42,917 nucleotides of DNA from Maribacter sp. (GTDB lineage Bacteria > Bacteroidota > Bacteroidia > Flavobacteriales > Flavobacteriaceae): NCBI GenBank assembly GCA_022865355.1, contig JALHST010000017.1, positions 1 through 42,917 of the forward strand, given 5' to 3'. Positions 8,585-17,656 of this stretch are shown here, piece by piece. Below the pieces are notes generated by a model. That model did not search any database and was not told where the DNA came from. It saw only the letters and a program-made list of their open reading frames with translations. A program made the translations under genes and the position numbers. Position 1 is the stretch's first letter. Each line of letters begins with the position of its first letter.

Positions 8585-9385
8585 ATGCGAACATTTTGGA
8601 AATCTGCCACGCTCACACTCATAGCTATTATTTTTGTAGCTTGTAATGCCGTAAAAGTTGATCAAGACTTGTCATTGGCCAATAGGCAGCCCGTAGGGAA
8701 GATCCCGGTCCCATTAAAGATGAATACCGATTTGGTTTTGGTGTTTACAAAGACCAATGGATATCGACATGCCTCGATAGAGAAAGGGGTGGCCACCTTA
8801 AAATCATTGGGTTTAAAAAATAATTTTGTGATCAGTCATTCCGAGGATTCCTTGGATTTTAATCCAAAAAATCTAAAGAAATATAAAGTGGTCATATTTC
8901 TTAGTACCACTTTGGATGTTCTTGGCGATGAGCAGCAAGCCGCCTTCGAAGATTATATCAAGGCAGGTGGAAGTTTTATGGGTATTCATGCTGCAGCCGA
9001 TACCGAATATGAGTGGCCCTGGTATGGGAAACTGGTAGGGGCATATTTTGAGAGCCATCCCGGTAACCCGAACGTACGGGAGGCCGTAATCGATGTGGTC
9101 GATAAACTGCATGGTGCGACCGAGTTCTTGTCGGATACTTGGACAAGGACCGATGAATGGTATAATTATAAGAATATCAATCCGGATATCAAGGTCCTGA
9201 TGAAATTAGATGAAAGCACCTATGAGGGTGGAACCAATGGCGCAAACCATCCAATTGCTTGGTTTCATGAATTTGATGGTGGCCGGTCATTTTATACCGG
9301 TGGTGGGCATACAAAAGAATCCTTTGATGAGCGTGATTTTCAGAAACATCTGCTAGGCGGCATCCTATATTGTTTGGGCCGTTAG
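8585..9385 (+). CDS. ThuA-like domain lipoprotein
   Basis: The 266-residue protein starts with a lipoprotein signal (hydrophobic stretch then FVAC, C20), so it is probably anchored in an envelope membrane. The remainder is a ThuA-like (class I glutamine amidotransferase-like) domain: LVFTKTNGYRHASIEKGV (about 51-68), YKVVIFLSTTLDVL, GSFMGIHAAADTEYEWPWYGKLVGAYFESHP (about 130-160) and a C-terminal GRSFYTGGGHTKESFDE. ThuA-like proteins in Bacteroidota are linked to sugar or glycan use; the true reaction is not established. Its stop overlaps the convergent DUF1460 gene by 4 bp (TTAG). Confidence 0.88.
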   Translation: MRTFWKSATLTLIAIIFVACNAVKVDQDLSLANRQPVGKIPVPLKMNTDLVLVFTKTNGYRHASIEKGVATLKSLGLKNNFVISHSEDSLDFNPKNLKKYKVVIFLSTTLDVLGDEQQAAFEDYIKAGGSFMGIHAAADTEYEWPWYGKLVGAYFESHPGNPNVREAVIDVVDKLHGATEFLSDTWTRTDEWYNYKNINPDIKVLMKLDESTYEGGTNGANHPIAWFHEFDGGRSFYTGGGHTKESFDERDFQKHLLGGILYCLGR

Positions 9386-10224
9386 AGGGGGCGCGCAACT
9401 ATTATCCCCGTATTTTTCTTAATACCCTTAAGGTATTCTGCCAAAGGCAATTCGGAGACCTCGACTTTCATCGAACCTGTCGAGGCATGTAATAAATGAA
9501 TGCGACCATCCTTCTCCAAAATCGCGATACCGGTATGGGTAATGTCAAGACCATCAATCGAAGTGGTAAGCGCAATGATATCTCCCGAATGAATATTATG
9601 CTCGTTGGCCACTATTTGGTCCTGGGGCAGGATACAAAGAGTTTGATTGGTAAGATATTTTTCCGAGGCCCGTATTTTTTTAAAGTTGCCATCATCTTTT
9701 AGGAAAGGGTACAAATCACGATGTGTGCTCATGAAATTAATATCCTTGGTAATTTTGATACCGCCAATTTCAGAGGTCATGTCCTTTAGAAGTCCTTTCC
9801 TCTCATTATTGGCGATCCACTCGGAAAAATAGTGCAATCGCGAAGCATAGCCATTCAATCGGCCATCTTTATAGCGAACAATTTCTAAGGTCTTGGTAAA
9901 ATCATCGAAGTCTGAAGTACCGTTCTTAAGCATCACGCCAAGAGCCAGAACATTTTCTACGAAAGTGGTGCAATCCAAACCATGCAGATTGATTACCACC
10001 GATTCGGTATCCCCAACCTCAAGGGTTTTAGCCACATATGGGACATCGATAAAAGTCTTTCCAACACCTACGAGGGTCTTTCCAAAATCATAATCTAAAA
10101 GCCCCTTGATTTCAACAATCTTCTCTTCAAATGCCTTTTGGTCTTCAGGCGAGCAGGTAATATGTTGGGCAAATAAAGAGAAATTGCATAAAAACAAGAA
10201 AATAAAGGAGTACCTGCAATTCAT
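9382..10224 (-). CDS. Exported DUF1460 protein (N-acetylmuramoyl-L-alanine amidase-like)
   Basis: The start at 10224 (MNCRYSFIFLFLCNFSLFAQ) gives a clear signal peptide and 280 residues; an upstream ATG at 10290 would place 22 non-signal residues ahead of it. The family-typical motif HGLDCTTFVENVLAL holds the presumed catalytic cysteine C85 of an NlpC/P60-like fold. Later blocks HSGDIIALTT and ITHTGIAIL supply the likely histidine. DUF1460 proteins are predicted cell-wall peptide or amide hydrolases. The gene is convergent with, and overlaps, the ThuA-like gene, and lies downstream of the large TraB-like gene on the same strand (81 bp apart). Confidence 0.87.
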   Translation of the reverse strand: MNCRYSFIFLFLCNFSLFAQHITCSPEDQKAFEEKIVEIKGLLDYDFGKTLVGVGKTFIDVPYVAKTLEVGDTESVVINLHGLDCTTFVENVLALGVMLKNGTSDFDDFTKTLEIVRYKDGRLNGYASRLHYFSEWIANNERKGLLKDMTSEIGGIKITKDINFMSTHRDLYPFLKDDGNFKKIRASEKYLTNQTLCILPQDQIVANEHNIHSGDIIALTTSIDGLDITHTGIAILEKDGRIHLLHASTGSMKVEVSELPLAEYLKGIKKNTGIIVARPL

Positions 10225-10305
10225 GAACACAGAATTTGAATTTAAAAATACATATTTATTGGAAGCCAAAACTCTTGGGTCGCCAATCAAACTAAAAAAG
10301 TAGGA

Positions 10306-13300
10306 TCAATATCCAGTAATTCCGAAACCATTATACCCATTGGCGTGATAAATGAGGGCCCTTTGCCTATCTTTTAATAGAAACTCCTCGGTTACATAGT
10401 CAATGGCCTCCTTATCAGAGTCTGTATCTTCAATACGCATCCCTTCATTCCGATAAAAAGGTTGGGCACTTAGCTGCTTTCCTTTTTCAAAAACAACAAG
10501 ATGCATTTTAAAGTTTTTATCGTAGTCTAAATTGTTTCTTGTCTTAAAGTAGTAACCTGTATACTCTTTGTCTCGGTATCTTAATGATCGCTGATCCAAA
10601 TAGGATACCGAATCCCTTATCGGATCAAAATCGGTAGATTCGAATAAGATTGATTCTGCCAACGACTTCTCATTGCGATAGGCGTGGGGGAACATGGACA
10701 ACTTCCCAATTTTTTTTAATTTGTTGAATAATAGCGTTCTACTGTCGATATTTGCAGCCAAAGAATCTAACATCCCATTTGATAAGGCCAGATCCTCATT
10801 GGCCAATAAGGCTGCGAAGGTTGTTCGTATTTTCTTGTCCTTCACCAGAAGTACACGTTCAAAGAACTGTTGCACCTCTTTCTCCTTGATAAAAGGATAC
10901 AGCAGTACTAAATAATCTTCCAATACCCCGGCATTTTGGTTGTGATTATTGTATTGATTGCGAGCACTTTGCTGAAAATAGGAAAGACCCAGCTGTCGTT
11001 TTAGTTGTATTTTGGCATCATTCAAGAGCTGTCTTTGGTACTTTTTGTAGCTATTGGGTTTTACGAGTCCTTTGGATTTCAATTGTGCCAACAACGAAAA
11101 AATCGGTGATTTGTACTCTTCGATCGTGCTGTAGTCTAATAACTCGGGGTACAGTTTTTTTGCCAAAGGAAGGCTATCCATGAAGGGCATAAAAATTGAA
11201 TATATCTCAAATTTATTAGCCACTAAAGGTAGATCTTTCGACAACAACTCTAATAAAAGTTTTGATGCGGCCTCCGTTCTTTTTCTGGATAAGGCTTGCA
11301 GAATCTTGGTCTGTGCCGTTGAATTATCGTAAGAATTGGCATAGAATTCCTTAAAAAAGGACAGCACGTCAGGACGCTCAAGACGGCCTAAGCTTAGGAT
11401 CAAAAAATCCTGGATATTTTTTTTGTCGTCTGGAAAATCGAATTGCGAAATAAAATATTTTAGGGAATCAATATTTTTTTCCTTGAATTCTATAAAGCGG
11501 AAACCATCAATGACAATGCTGTCATTGGCCCTTATGGCGCTAAAAAAGTCCGATGTCTTGTCGGTCAGAATATCTTTTCCTATCAGGGTATCCGATGGCC
11601 TAAAATTGTCAAAGAATTCGTTTATGAAGGCACTCGGTACAGCCGCAGAGTCTACGATTGCCTTAACTTCATACAATAATCCTCCCTTAACAAGGTTCTT
11701 GACCAAGATGCGACGAGAACTTGCCGTATCTGCCAGTGTCAGTTGCAATTCATAATAACCATCAGAATGGGTACTGTCCTTTTCCGACAAGATATTGAAT
11801 CGTTTTTCAGCGAGTATTTTTTTGCGTAAGGCCCATACCGAATCTATATTTGGGAACATTAAAAAATCGTGGGACTTATTAACTTCCACGGTAATGGCTT
11901 CGTTGTTCTTATTTTGGTAAATCGTCTTTTTATTAAAGGCATTAAATGCTTTGGGCTTATTCGGCCCATTGTAATAATTTTGACTGTTCTCAACGAATTT
12001 TGGTGGTTTTATCGAAGTTACTGTTGTAAAGAAAAGCGCCGTATCCTTTATTTTTACCGCTGATTCTTTATAGGTTGCTTCCTTAGATTGAAAAGAATCA
12101 AAGAACGGCTCAACTTCTTCAGGGTAAAGCGTCATTATCCCCATCAAGTAATAATCCCCTTGTCGAAAAGTAGTTTTTAAATGCAATTGTTTGCCATTTG
12201 TGCTGTCTACCATCGCAAATGAAGTAAGGCTTTTATTATCGATCTTGTTATACTTCGGATTCAATTTCAAATCCTGATAAAAGCGCTTTTGTATCTGTTT
12301 CAATTCGAAGGTATCCTCTTCAATAAAATTAAAGTCGTTCAAGGTAGCCTTTCGAAGAAAATAATAGGATCCTGTAATGGAGTCAAAACCTTGTATCAGA
12401 CGGGCACCTTTTCTATACTTATTGGTATAATTATATAGGGAAGGCATGGCTATCTCAAAATCGTCGAAGCCGGAAGTTACCAATACTTTTCTCTGATCGA
12501 TTTGGTTGAATTGAAGACTTTTAAAGACGGTATCACCGTATTGGGCCACATAGTCTCCCTCCCCTCCCATTTTAAAAATAAGTATTTCCAAAGGAGTCAC
12601 ATAGATTTGATAGCGTTGATGATCGCCATTCTTTAATTGATTTTTAATATCGAGTCCGTGAAAACCATTTTTTGTAATGGGGGTCTTTTGTAAAATGGTA
12701 CCCGGAATGTTCTCGAACAATAATTTGTCGAGGTCATCCAATGAATAGATGACATCGTGCTTAAGGTATCGAAAAGTAGGAATACGGTTGACCATCATGT
12801 AGCTCCCATTCGCGAGGTCAGGGGAAATATAGGTAGTATTGATCGCTTCAGAAACGGGATATAATGAATTCGTAAGGGAAATACTGAAAAAAGAATCATC
12901 GGGTGCCACCTGCCGATATTGGTTCTCCCTGACGGAATTTTCAAACTTTGCCTTGAGCTCCTTTCCTTTGCTCGTTGAGCGTGAGACCAAGGGCTCTACC
13001 GTATACCCTTTATTGCGCAAGCGTGCGATAACTCCCTTTTGACCCGGTAGATGGGCAGCGCCAATGCCGGTGAACACCTTTCCCGTATGCATAAGTGAAT
13101 CAAGCCTTTCAGCCATATTGCGGTTGCGAATAAAAAGCATGTTTTTAAGGTAATGTTCGGTATACATGGCCTTATCAATCGAATCGAGCATGGTTATATT
13201 GCGATTTCTGTAAGCATCCTGCAAAATGCTCATGGGATCTTGAAGGTGCATTTTCTTCTGCAGCCATTCATCGGGTTTTTGCTTCATGGCATTGAGGCTG

Positions 13301-13827
13301 GCCCGCCCAACAAGGGCAGAGGATTCTTCGAGGTTTTCCAAAGCCACCACCTTTTTTCCAAACTTTTTGCCTGCTTGGTAGATAAACATGTCTAAATAGG
13401 TCTCCTCTTCAAAATTCTGCGAATTCTCGTCGGTTCGGTACAATATATTGTTGACACGGCCATCCTCAAAAGCTAAATAGGAGGCAATTTCCTCTTTTCT
13501 TGGATTTTTTAGGTTAAATGAATTCATATAGAATCCTTTGGTCGCAAAACCATTGCCTTGTCCATATCCCATGAATCCCAAATTATCGGCATGGTCCAAC
13601 CATGTATCGGGGTCTGATTCCAGGGCGATAATTGAACTCTTGTCAAGTGCCTCATAAAACACATCGTCAAGTCGAAAAGCGATACGTTTGCTGACATGCA
13701 TCGTCCCATAGAGATAGGAAGATTCTTGAAGTCCATTTCCAGATATCTCCCAAAGCAAGCTATTTTCGTTTTGTGCCGAGAGTAAAGCAAAGGTAAATAA
13801 GAAGAACAGGGTAGTTAAAATCCGCAT
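10306..13827 (-). CDS. Large exported TraB/GumN (TIKI-like) protein with added C-terminal modules
   Basis: The start at 13827 gives a signal peptide ending in LLSAQ and 1173 residues. Residues ~20-285 are a TraB/PrgY/GumN (TIKI-type) domain with both family GxxH motifs, GTMH (41-44) and GAAH (256-259), plus the acidic ALESDPD segment (about 68-74). TIKI relatives are metal-dependent peptidases. Typical bacterial members are around 300 residues, so about 890 residues are extra. The middle (~300-690) holds two or three loosely similar beta-rich units, for example GFHGLDIKNQL and GYYELQLTLAD, each followed by a strand and a F..F segment. Residues ~740-1020 are helical and HEAT-like. It faces hemH divergently. 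The substrate is unknown. Confidence 0.8.
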   Translation of the reverse strand: MRILTTLFFLFTFALLSAQNENSLLWEISGNGLQESSYLYGTMHVSKRIAFRLDDVFYEALDKSSIIALESDPDTWLDHADNLGFMGYGQGNGFATKGFYMNSFNLKNPRKEEIASYLAFEDGRVNNILYRTDENSQNFEEETYLDMFIYQAGKKFGKKVVALENLEESSALVGRASLNAMKQKPDEWLQKKMHLQDPMSILQDAYRNRNITMLDSIDKAMYTEHYLKNMLFIRNRNMAERLDSLMHTGKVFTGIGAAHLPGQKGVIARLRNKGYTVEPLVSRSTSKGKELKAKFENSVRENQYRQVAPDDSFFSISLTNSLYPVSEAINTTYISPDLANGSYMMVNRIPTFRYLKHDVIYSLDDLDKLLFENIPGTILQKTPITKNGFHGLDIKNQLKNGDHQRYQIYVTPLEILIFKMGGEGDYVAQYGDTVFKSLQFNQIDQRKVLVTSGFDDFEIAMPSLYNYTNKYRKGARLIQGFDSITGSYYFLRKATLNDFNFIEEDTFELKQIQKRFYQDLKLNPKYNKIDNKSLTSFAMVDSTNGKQLHLKTTFRQGDYYLMGIMTLYPEEVEPFFDSFQSKEATYKESAVKIKDTALFFTTVTSIKPPKFVENSQNYYNGPNKPKAFNAFNKKTIYQNKNNEAITVEVNKSHDFLMFPNIDSVWALRKKILAEKRFNILSEKDSTHSDGYYELQLTLADTASSRRILVKNLVKGGLLYEVKAIVDSAAVPSAFINEFFDNFRPSDTLIGKDILTDKTSDFFSAIRANDSIVIDGFRFIEFKEKNIDSLKYFISQFDFPDDKKNIQDFLILSLGRLERPDVLSFFKEFYANSYDNSTAQTKILQALSRKRTEAASKLLLELLSKDLPLVANKFEIYSIFMPFMDSLPLAKKLYPELLDYSTIEEYKSPIFSLLAQLKSKGLVKPNSYKKYQRQLLNDAKIQLKRQLGLSYFQQSARNQYNNHNQNAGVLEDYLVLLYPFIKEKEVQQFFERVLLVKDKKIRTTFAALLANEDLALSNGMLDSLAANIDSRTLLFNKLKKIGKLSMFPHAYRNEKSLAESILFESTDFDPIRDSVSYLDQRSLRYRDKEYTGYYFKTRNNLDYDKNFKMHLVVFEKGKQLSAQPFYRNEGMRIEDTDSDKEAIDYVTEEFLLKDRQRALIYHANGYNGFGITGY

Positions 13828-14027
13828 TGGGTTCCAATAATTTTTATAAAATTGGCTCAAGATAAATAGTCTGCAAAAAAATACCGAACCAATTAACTTT
13901 TATTTGACCTTAAGGATGTTAGGTTGGAATAATCACAAATCCTTATGGTAATATTGATACTATATTGCATAATGCTAACGTAATTTCTGAACAAGTAGTA
14001 TTTTTACGCTTCATAAAATAAAAGGGG

Positions 14028-15062
14028 ATGAAAGGAGTTTTATTAGTAAATCTGGGTTCGCCCAACAGTCCTACTCCTAAGGACGTAAAACCATATCTAG
14101 ACGAGTTTCTTATGGATGAACGGGTCATTGACGTTCCAAGATGGCTGCGAAATATCATTGTGCGCGGTATTATTCTGCGAACAAGGCCAAAGAAATCGGC
14201 CGAGGCCTATAAAAAGATATGGTGGGCAGATGGGTCCCCATTGATAGTAATTTCTGAACGATTTGCAAAAAAGGTTCAAAAAAAGACCAAGGTCCCCGTG
14301 GCCCTAGGAATGCGATATGGTAGTATGACCATTAAAAATGCCTTGGCACACTTAAATGACCAAGGAGTAGATGAGGTTCTATTGGTGCCATTATACCCGC
14401 ATTATGCCATGTCTTCCTATGAAACCGTAGTGGTCAAAACCATGCAAGAACAAGAAAAGTATTATCCAAACTTAAAGATGACAACACTTCCTGCATTTTA
14501 TAATAATAAAGAGTATATCAAAGTGTTGTCGGAAAGTATCTTGGCCGGACTCAAGGATTTTGAATACGACCACCTTCTTTTTTCATACCATGGGATACCT
14601 GAACGACATATTCGTAAGAGCGATCCCACCCGATTTCATTGCAAAATCAATGAACAGTGTTGCCAAACGAATTCAGTAGCGCACAATACCTGTTATCGTC
14701 ACCAATGTTTTGAAACCACTAAAGGTGTAATGGCTTATTTAGGATTGCCCAATGATAAGGTCAGCAATTCGTTTCAGTCACGTTTGCCCAATGATCCCTG
14801 GCTGAAGCCTTACACTGATTTTGAGTTTCAACGCTTGGCGAAGGAAGGAACGAGAAATTTAGCGGTCATTACCCCTGCGTTCGTTTGCGATTGTCTAGAG
14901 ACTCTCGAGGAAATTGCCATGGAAGGCAAACATCAGTTTCAGGAAGCCGGAGGAAGTGACTATACACATATTTCATGTTTGAACGATTCTGAAGGCTGGG
15001 TATCGGTAATGGCAAAATGGGTCAATGATTGGGAGGCCACGGGCAATTTGCCGTCTTCCTAA
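14028..15062 (+). CDS. hemH: Ferrochelatase
   Basis: HemH inserts ferrous iron into protoporphyrin IX to make protoheme at the membrane surface. The 344-residue protein begins MKGVLLVNLGSPNSP, has DEVLLVPLYPHYAMSS (115-130) and the catalytic-histidine motif LLFSYHGIPERH (183-194, H188), and ends with a FVCDCLETLEEI block. An internal segment directly after the active site is cysteine-rich: C205, C211, C212, C222 and C227. Some bacterial ferrochelatases bind a [2Fe-2S] cluster through internal cysteines, so that is possible here but unproven. It lies apart from the main heme operon and on the opposite strand. Confidence 0.97.
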   Translation: MKGVLLVNLGSPNSPTPKDVKPYLDEFLMDERVIDVPRWLRNIIVRGIILRTRPKKSAEAYKKIWWADGSPLIVISERFAKKVQKKTKVPVALGMRYGSMTIKNALAHLNDQGVDEVLLVPLYPHYAMSSYETVVVKTMQEQEKYYPNLKMTTLPAFYNNKEYIKVLSESILAGLKDFEYDHLLFSYHGIPERHIRKSDPTRFHCKINEQCCQTNSVAHNTCYRHQCFETTKGVMAYLGLPNDKVSNSFQSRLPNDPWLKPYTDFEFQRLAKEGTRNLAVITPAFVCDCLETLEEIAMEGKHQFQEAGGSDYTHISCLNDSEGWVSVMAKWVNDWEATGNLPSS

Positions 15063-15162
15063 GTTTTGCCCTACGATCTTTTACTTCTTTAATCGATGGC
15101 CATGCGCACTCGAATGGAAAAAATCGCATTTAAATATATAACCAGAATAATCAAAATTTTAA

Positions 15163-16548
15163 ATGGCAAAAGTTTCCGCAGAACAATTAGGTACCGAACC
15201 CATAGGTAAGTTGCTTATAAAACAAGCCTTACCGGCGAGTATCGGCATTTTGGTAATGTCCTTGAACATTCTGATAGATTCAATTTTTGTTGGGAATTGG
15301 ATCGGATCGATTGCCATCGCGGCCATCAATGTGGTCCTCCCCGTTTCATTCTTTATCGGGGCTTTGGGAATGGCCATTGGCATTGGGGGATCGAGTATTA
15401 TTTCAAGGGCCCTAGGTGCCGATAATCGAGAAAAGGCCCTTAAGACCTTTGGCAACCAAATTAGCTTGACTTTAATGTTCACTATAACAATGGCTATTTT
15501 AGGATTGTGGTATGTCAACACCCTTATCCCTGCCTTTGGAGGTAAAGGAGCCATCTTCGAACCTGCAAAAATATACTATATAATCGTCTTGTATGGGGTA
15601 CCGTTTTTGGCGTTATGCATGATGGGAAATACGGTTATTCGTGCAGAGGGTAAACCCAAATTTGCGATGATCGCCATGATCATTCCCTCGGTTAGCAATT
15701 TACTGATGGACTATATTTTCATCAACCTATTGGATTGGGGAATGGAAGGCGCCGCATGGGCAACCACCATTAGTTATTTTTTGTGTTTTGCCTATGTGCT
15801 CTATTTTTTCCTTTCAAAAAATTCCGAATTAAAAATTCGTATGCATCATTTTGCATTCGATATCCCCATCTTGAAAGAAATAGGTTCGTTAGGTTTTGTA
15901 ACCTTGTCTCGACAGGCGGTAGTAAGTATCGTATACTTGTTGATGAACAATATTCTTTTCAATTTAGGCGGGGAGGCCTCCGTAGCGGTCTACGCCATTA
16001 TAGGTCGTATGCTCATGTTCGCACTCTTTCCTGTTTTTGGGGTAACACAGGGATTTTTACCTATTGCGGGCTATAATTATGGGGCCCAAAAATTTCCAAG
16101 AGTACGCGAAAGCATCAACACGGCCATCAAATACGCCGCTATTTTGGCGACTATTGTATTCGTCGGACTTTTTCTGTTCCCAGGCGAAATCGCCGGGCTC
16201 TTTTTAAGCGATAAACCAGGGCTTTCCTCCCACGACTTGGCAGTGAACGCCTATGTGATGCAACATACCCCCGCGGCCATGCGTTGGGTGTTCGCCGCAA
16301 CGCCGATTATCGCGCTCCAATTGATAGGGGCCGCCTATTTTCAAGCCATTGGCAAAGCCGTTCCCGCATTGCTATTGACCTTGTTGCGCCAAGGCTTCTT
16401 TTTTATCCCGTTGATTTTGATCCTGCCCGGTTTTTTTGGGGAAGTCGGGGTGTGGATTTCATTTCCAATTGCCGATATCCTTGCGACGCTCGTAACCGCG
16501 TATTTTCTGCGAATGGAAATTCGCAATACCTTGGCAGTCAAGAATTAA
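15163..16548 (+). CDS. MATE-family multidrug/Na+ antiporter
   Basis: An inner-membrane transporter of 461 residues with about 12 hydrophobic segments in two similar halves. The N-terminal half has the MATE pattern: GKLLIKQALPASIGILVMSLNILIDSIFVGNWIG, then LGMAIGIGGSSIISRALGADN (about 65-85). The second half restarts near SLGFVTLSRQAVVS and has GVTQGFLPIAGYNYGAQ (about 291-307), also typical. Such proteins export cationic drugs or metabolites using Na+ or H+. The ATG at 15163 lies about 100 bp after hemH. No regulator is adjacent. The transported substrate cannot be predicted. Confidence 0.93.
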   Translation: MAKVSAEQLGTEPIGKLLIKQALPASIGILVMSLNILIDSIFVGNWIGSIAIAAINVVLPVSFFIGALGMAIGIGGSSIISRALGADNREKALKTFGNQISLTLMFTITMAILGLWYVNTLIPAFGGKGAIFEPAKIYYIIVLYGVPFLALCMMGNTVIRAEGKPKFAMIAMIIPSVSNLLMDYIFINLLDWGMEGAAWATTISYFLCFAYVLYFFLSKNSELKIRMHHFAFDIPILKEIGSLGFVTLSRQAVVSIVYLLMNNILFNLGGEASVAVYAIIGRMLMFALFPVFGVTQGFLPIAGYNYGAQKFPRVRESINTAIKYAAILATIVFVGLFLFPGEIAGLFLSDKPGLSSHDLAVNAYVMQHTPAAMRWVFAATPIIALQLIGAAYFQAIGKAVPALLLTLLRQGFFFIPLILILPGFFGEVGVWISFPIADILATLVTAYFLRMEIRNTLAVKN

Positions 16549-16560
16549 GGCTTTAAAAAA

Positions 16561-17442
16561 TTAAAGGGCTTCATAGGCATTTCTAACAGTGGCTTCCCCG
16601 TACAAGCGTTCTAGCCGCCGAATGCTAAAGTGTGCTTGGGCCATGTTCTGAAAATGATGGATGAACGCCAAATTGATCGAGGCACCCCCTGCCGCCCCGA
16701 TTATGGGTATTGCTTGTGCCACGAATTTTTCTGAAACCTGGACACTAAACCGGGCGGCGACGGCTGCGATGAATTTTACCAAAGAATTGCTGCTTCCTGT
16801 TAACAATCCTTCCAGCGCTTTGGTTCCACCTTTTACAGCCGAGCTTATGGCCACCCTTGAGGCATAATACCCGGTATCCAGGCTGTCGTCATGTTTGGTT
16901 TTACCGCCAAGGGCGAATACCTGAAGACAGGCCAATTGGGTATCAAGATTGCTCAGGTCTTCCCCTTCGCTGCGGGCAATATCCATAATCGATCGCATCA
17001 TCAACTTTGTTGAAACCATAAGATCTACGCCAAAGGCGGTAGCGCCCAAAGCCCCACCAAATATTCCCGAAGAAGTGACCAAGGCCTTATAGGTTTTATT
17101 AAGAGGTGCCCCTTTTACCTTGCTTTGTTTCATGGTAATCAAATTGGTTTTTACTACCGTTTGCAGCACCTTATAACTAAGTTGTTGCAGCCAATGCTGC
17201 CTGTTTTGGGGCAGACGTTTGACTTTGCCCTCAATGACATTCCCTAATTTATTGAGGTTCCGTATAGCCCAGCCGATGTCCTCCATTTTGTTTTTGGCCG
17301 CCCTAAGGGTTTGTAGATCGGTAGAAGTAAGGGATTTTATTTTGAGCATTGCGGGCATAGGTTTTGGAGCCAAGACATTTCTCCATTGAAATATACTGAA
17401 ATAAAATAGAATTGATTTTAAACGTTTGATTGTTTTCGACAT
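16561..17442 (-). CDS. EcsC-family protein
   Basis: The 293-residue protein has the EcsC-family layout. A basic N-terminal helix region is followed by VTSSGIFGGALGATAFGVDLMVSTKLMMRSIMDIARSEGEDL (about 127-168), then DTQLACLQVFALGG and a hydrophobic, glycine-rich C-terminus with AQAIPIIGAAGGASINLAFIHHFQNMAQAHFSIRRLE. Those stretches can associate with membrane. EcsC proteins are widespread; in Bacillus the gene neighbours an ABC exporter, but no biochemical activity is settled. The gene is convergent with the MATE gene, the stops 12 bp apart around an AT-only inverted repeat. Confidence 0.85.
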   Translation of the reverse strand: MSKTIKRLKSILFYFSIFQWRNVLAPKPMPAMLKIKSLTSTDLQTLRAAKNKMEDIGWAIRNLNKLGNVIEGKVKRLPQNRQHWLQQLSYKVLQTVVKTNLITMKQSKVKGAPLNKTYKALVTSSGIFGGALGATAFGVDLMVSTKLMMRSIMDIARSEGEDLSNLDTQLACLQVFALGGKTKHDDSLDTGYYASRVAISSAVKGGTKALEGLLTGSSNSLVKFIAAVAARFSVQVSEKFVAQAIPIIGAAGGASINLAFIHHFQNMAQAHFSIRRLERLYGEATVRNAYEAL

Positions 17443-17656
17443 TATAACTAAGAACGGAAGCCAACTTGCTACTTACCAATACCATTGAGCAGTCATGTTG
17501 TTCGCCATATGAAATGCAATGCCTCCTGAGATGGATCTAGGATTGTTGCGGGCCATTGATCTTGGCATTTCAGGGGTTGACATTTATAGTCATTTAAACG
17601 GCCTAAATACTATTTTATTTTTACATTTAGACCAGACTAACAAGAACGCTTTAAAC

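Noticed and set aside
16551-16566. Inverted repeat CTTTAA/TTAAAG between the MATE and EcsC stops as a bidirectional terminator
   Set aside because: The stem is almost all A-T and overlaps the EcsC stop; too weak to call a terminator.
17519-17656. Upstream in-frame extension of the first propeller protein
   Set aside because: The extension precedes a perfect signal peptide, which would then be internal; the ATG at 17657 is the sensible start.
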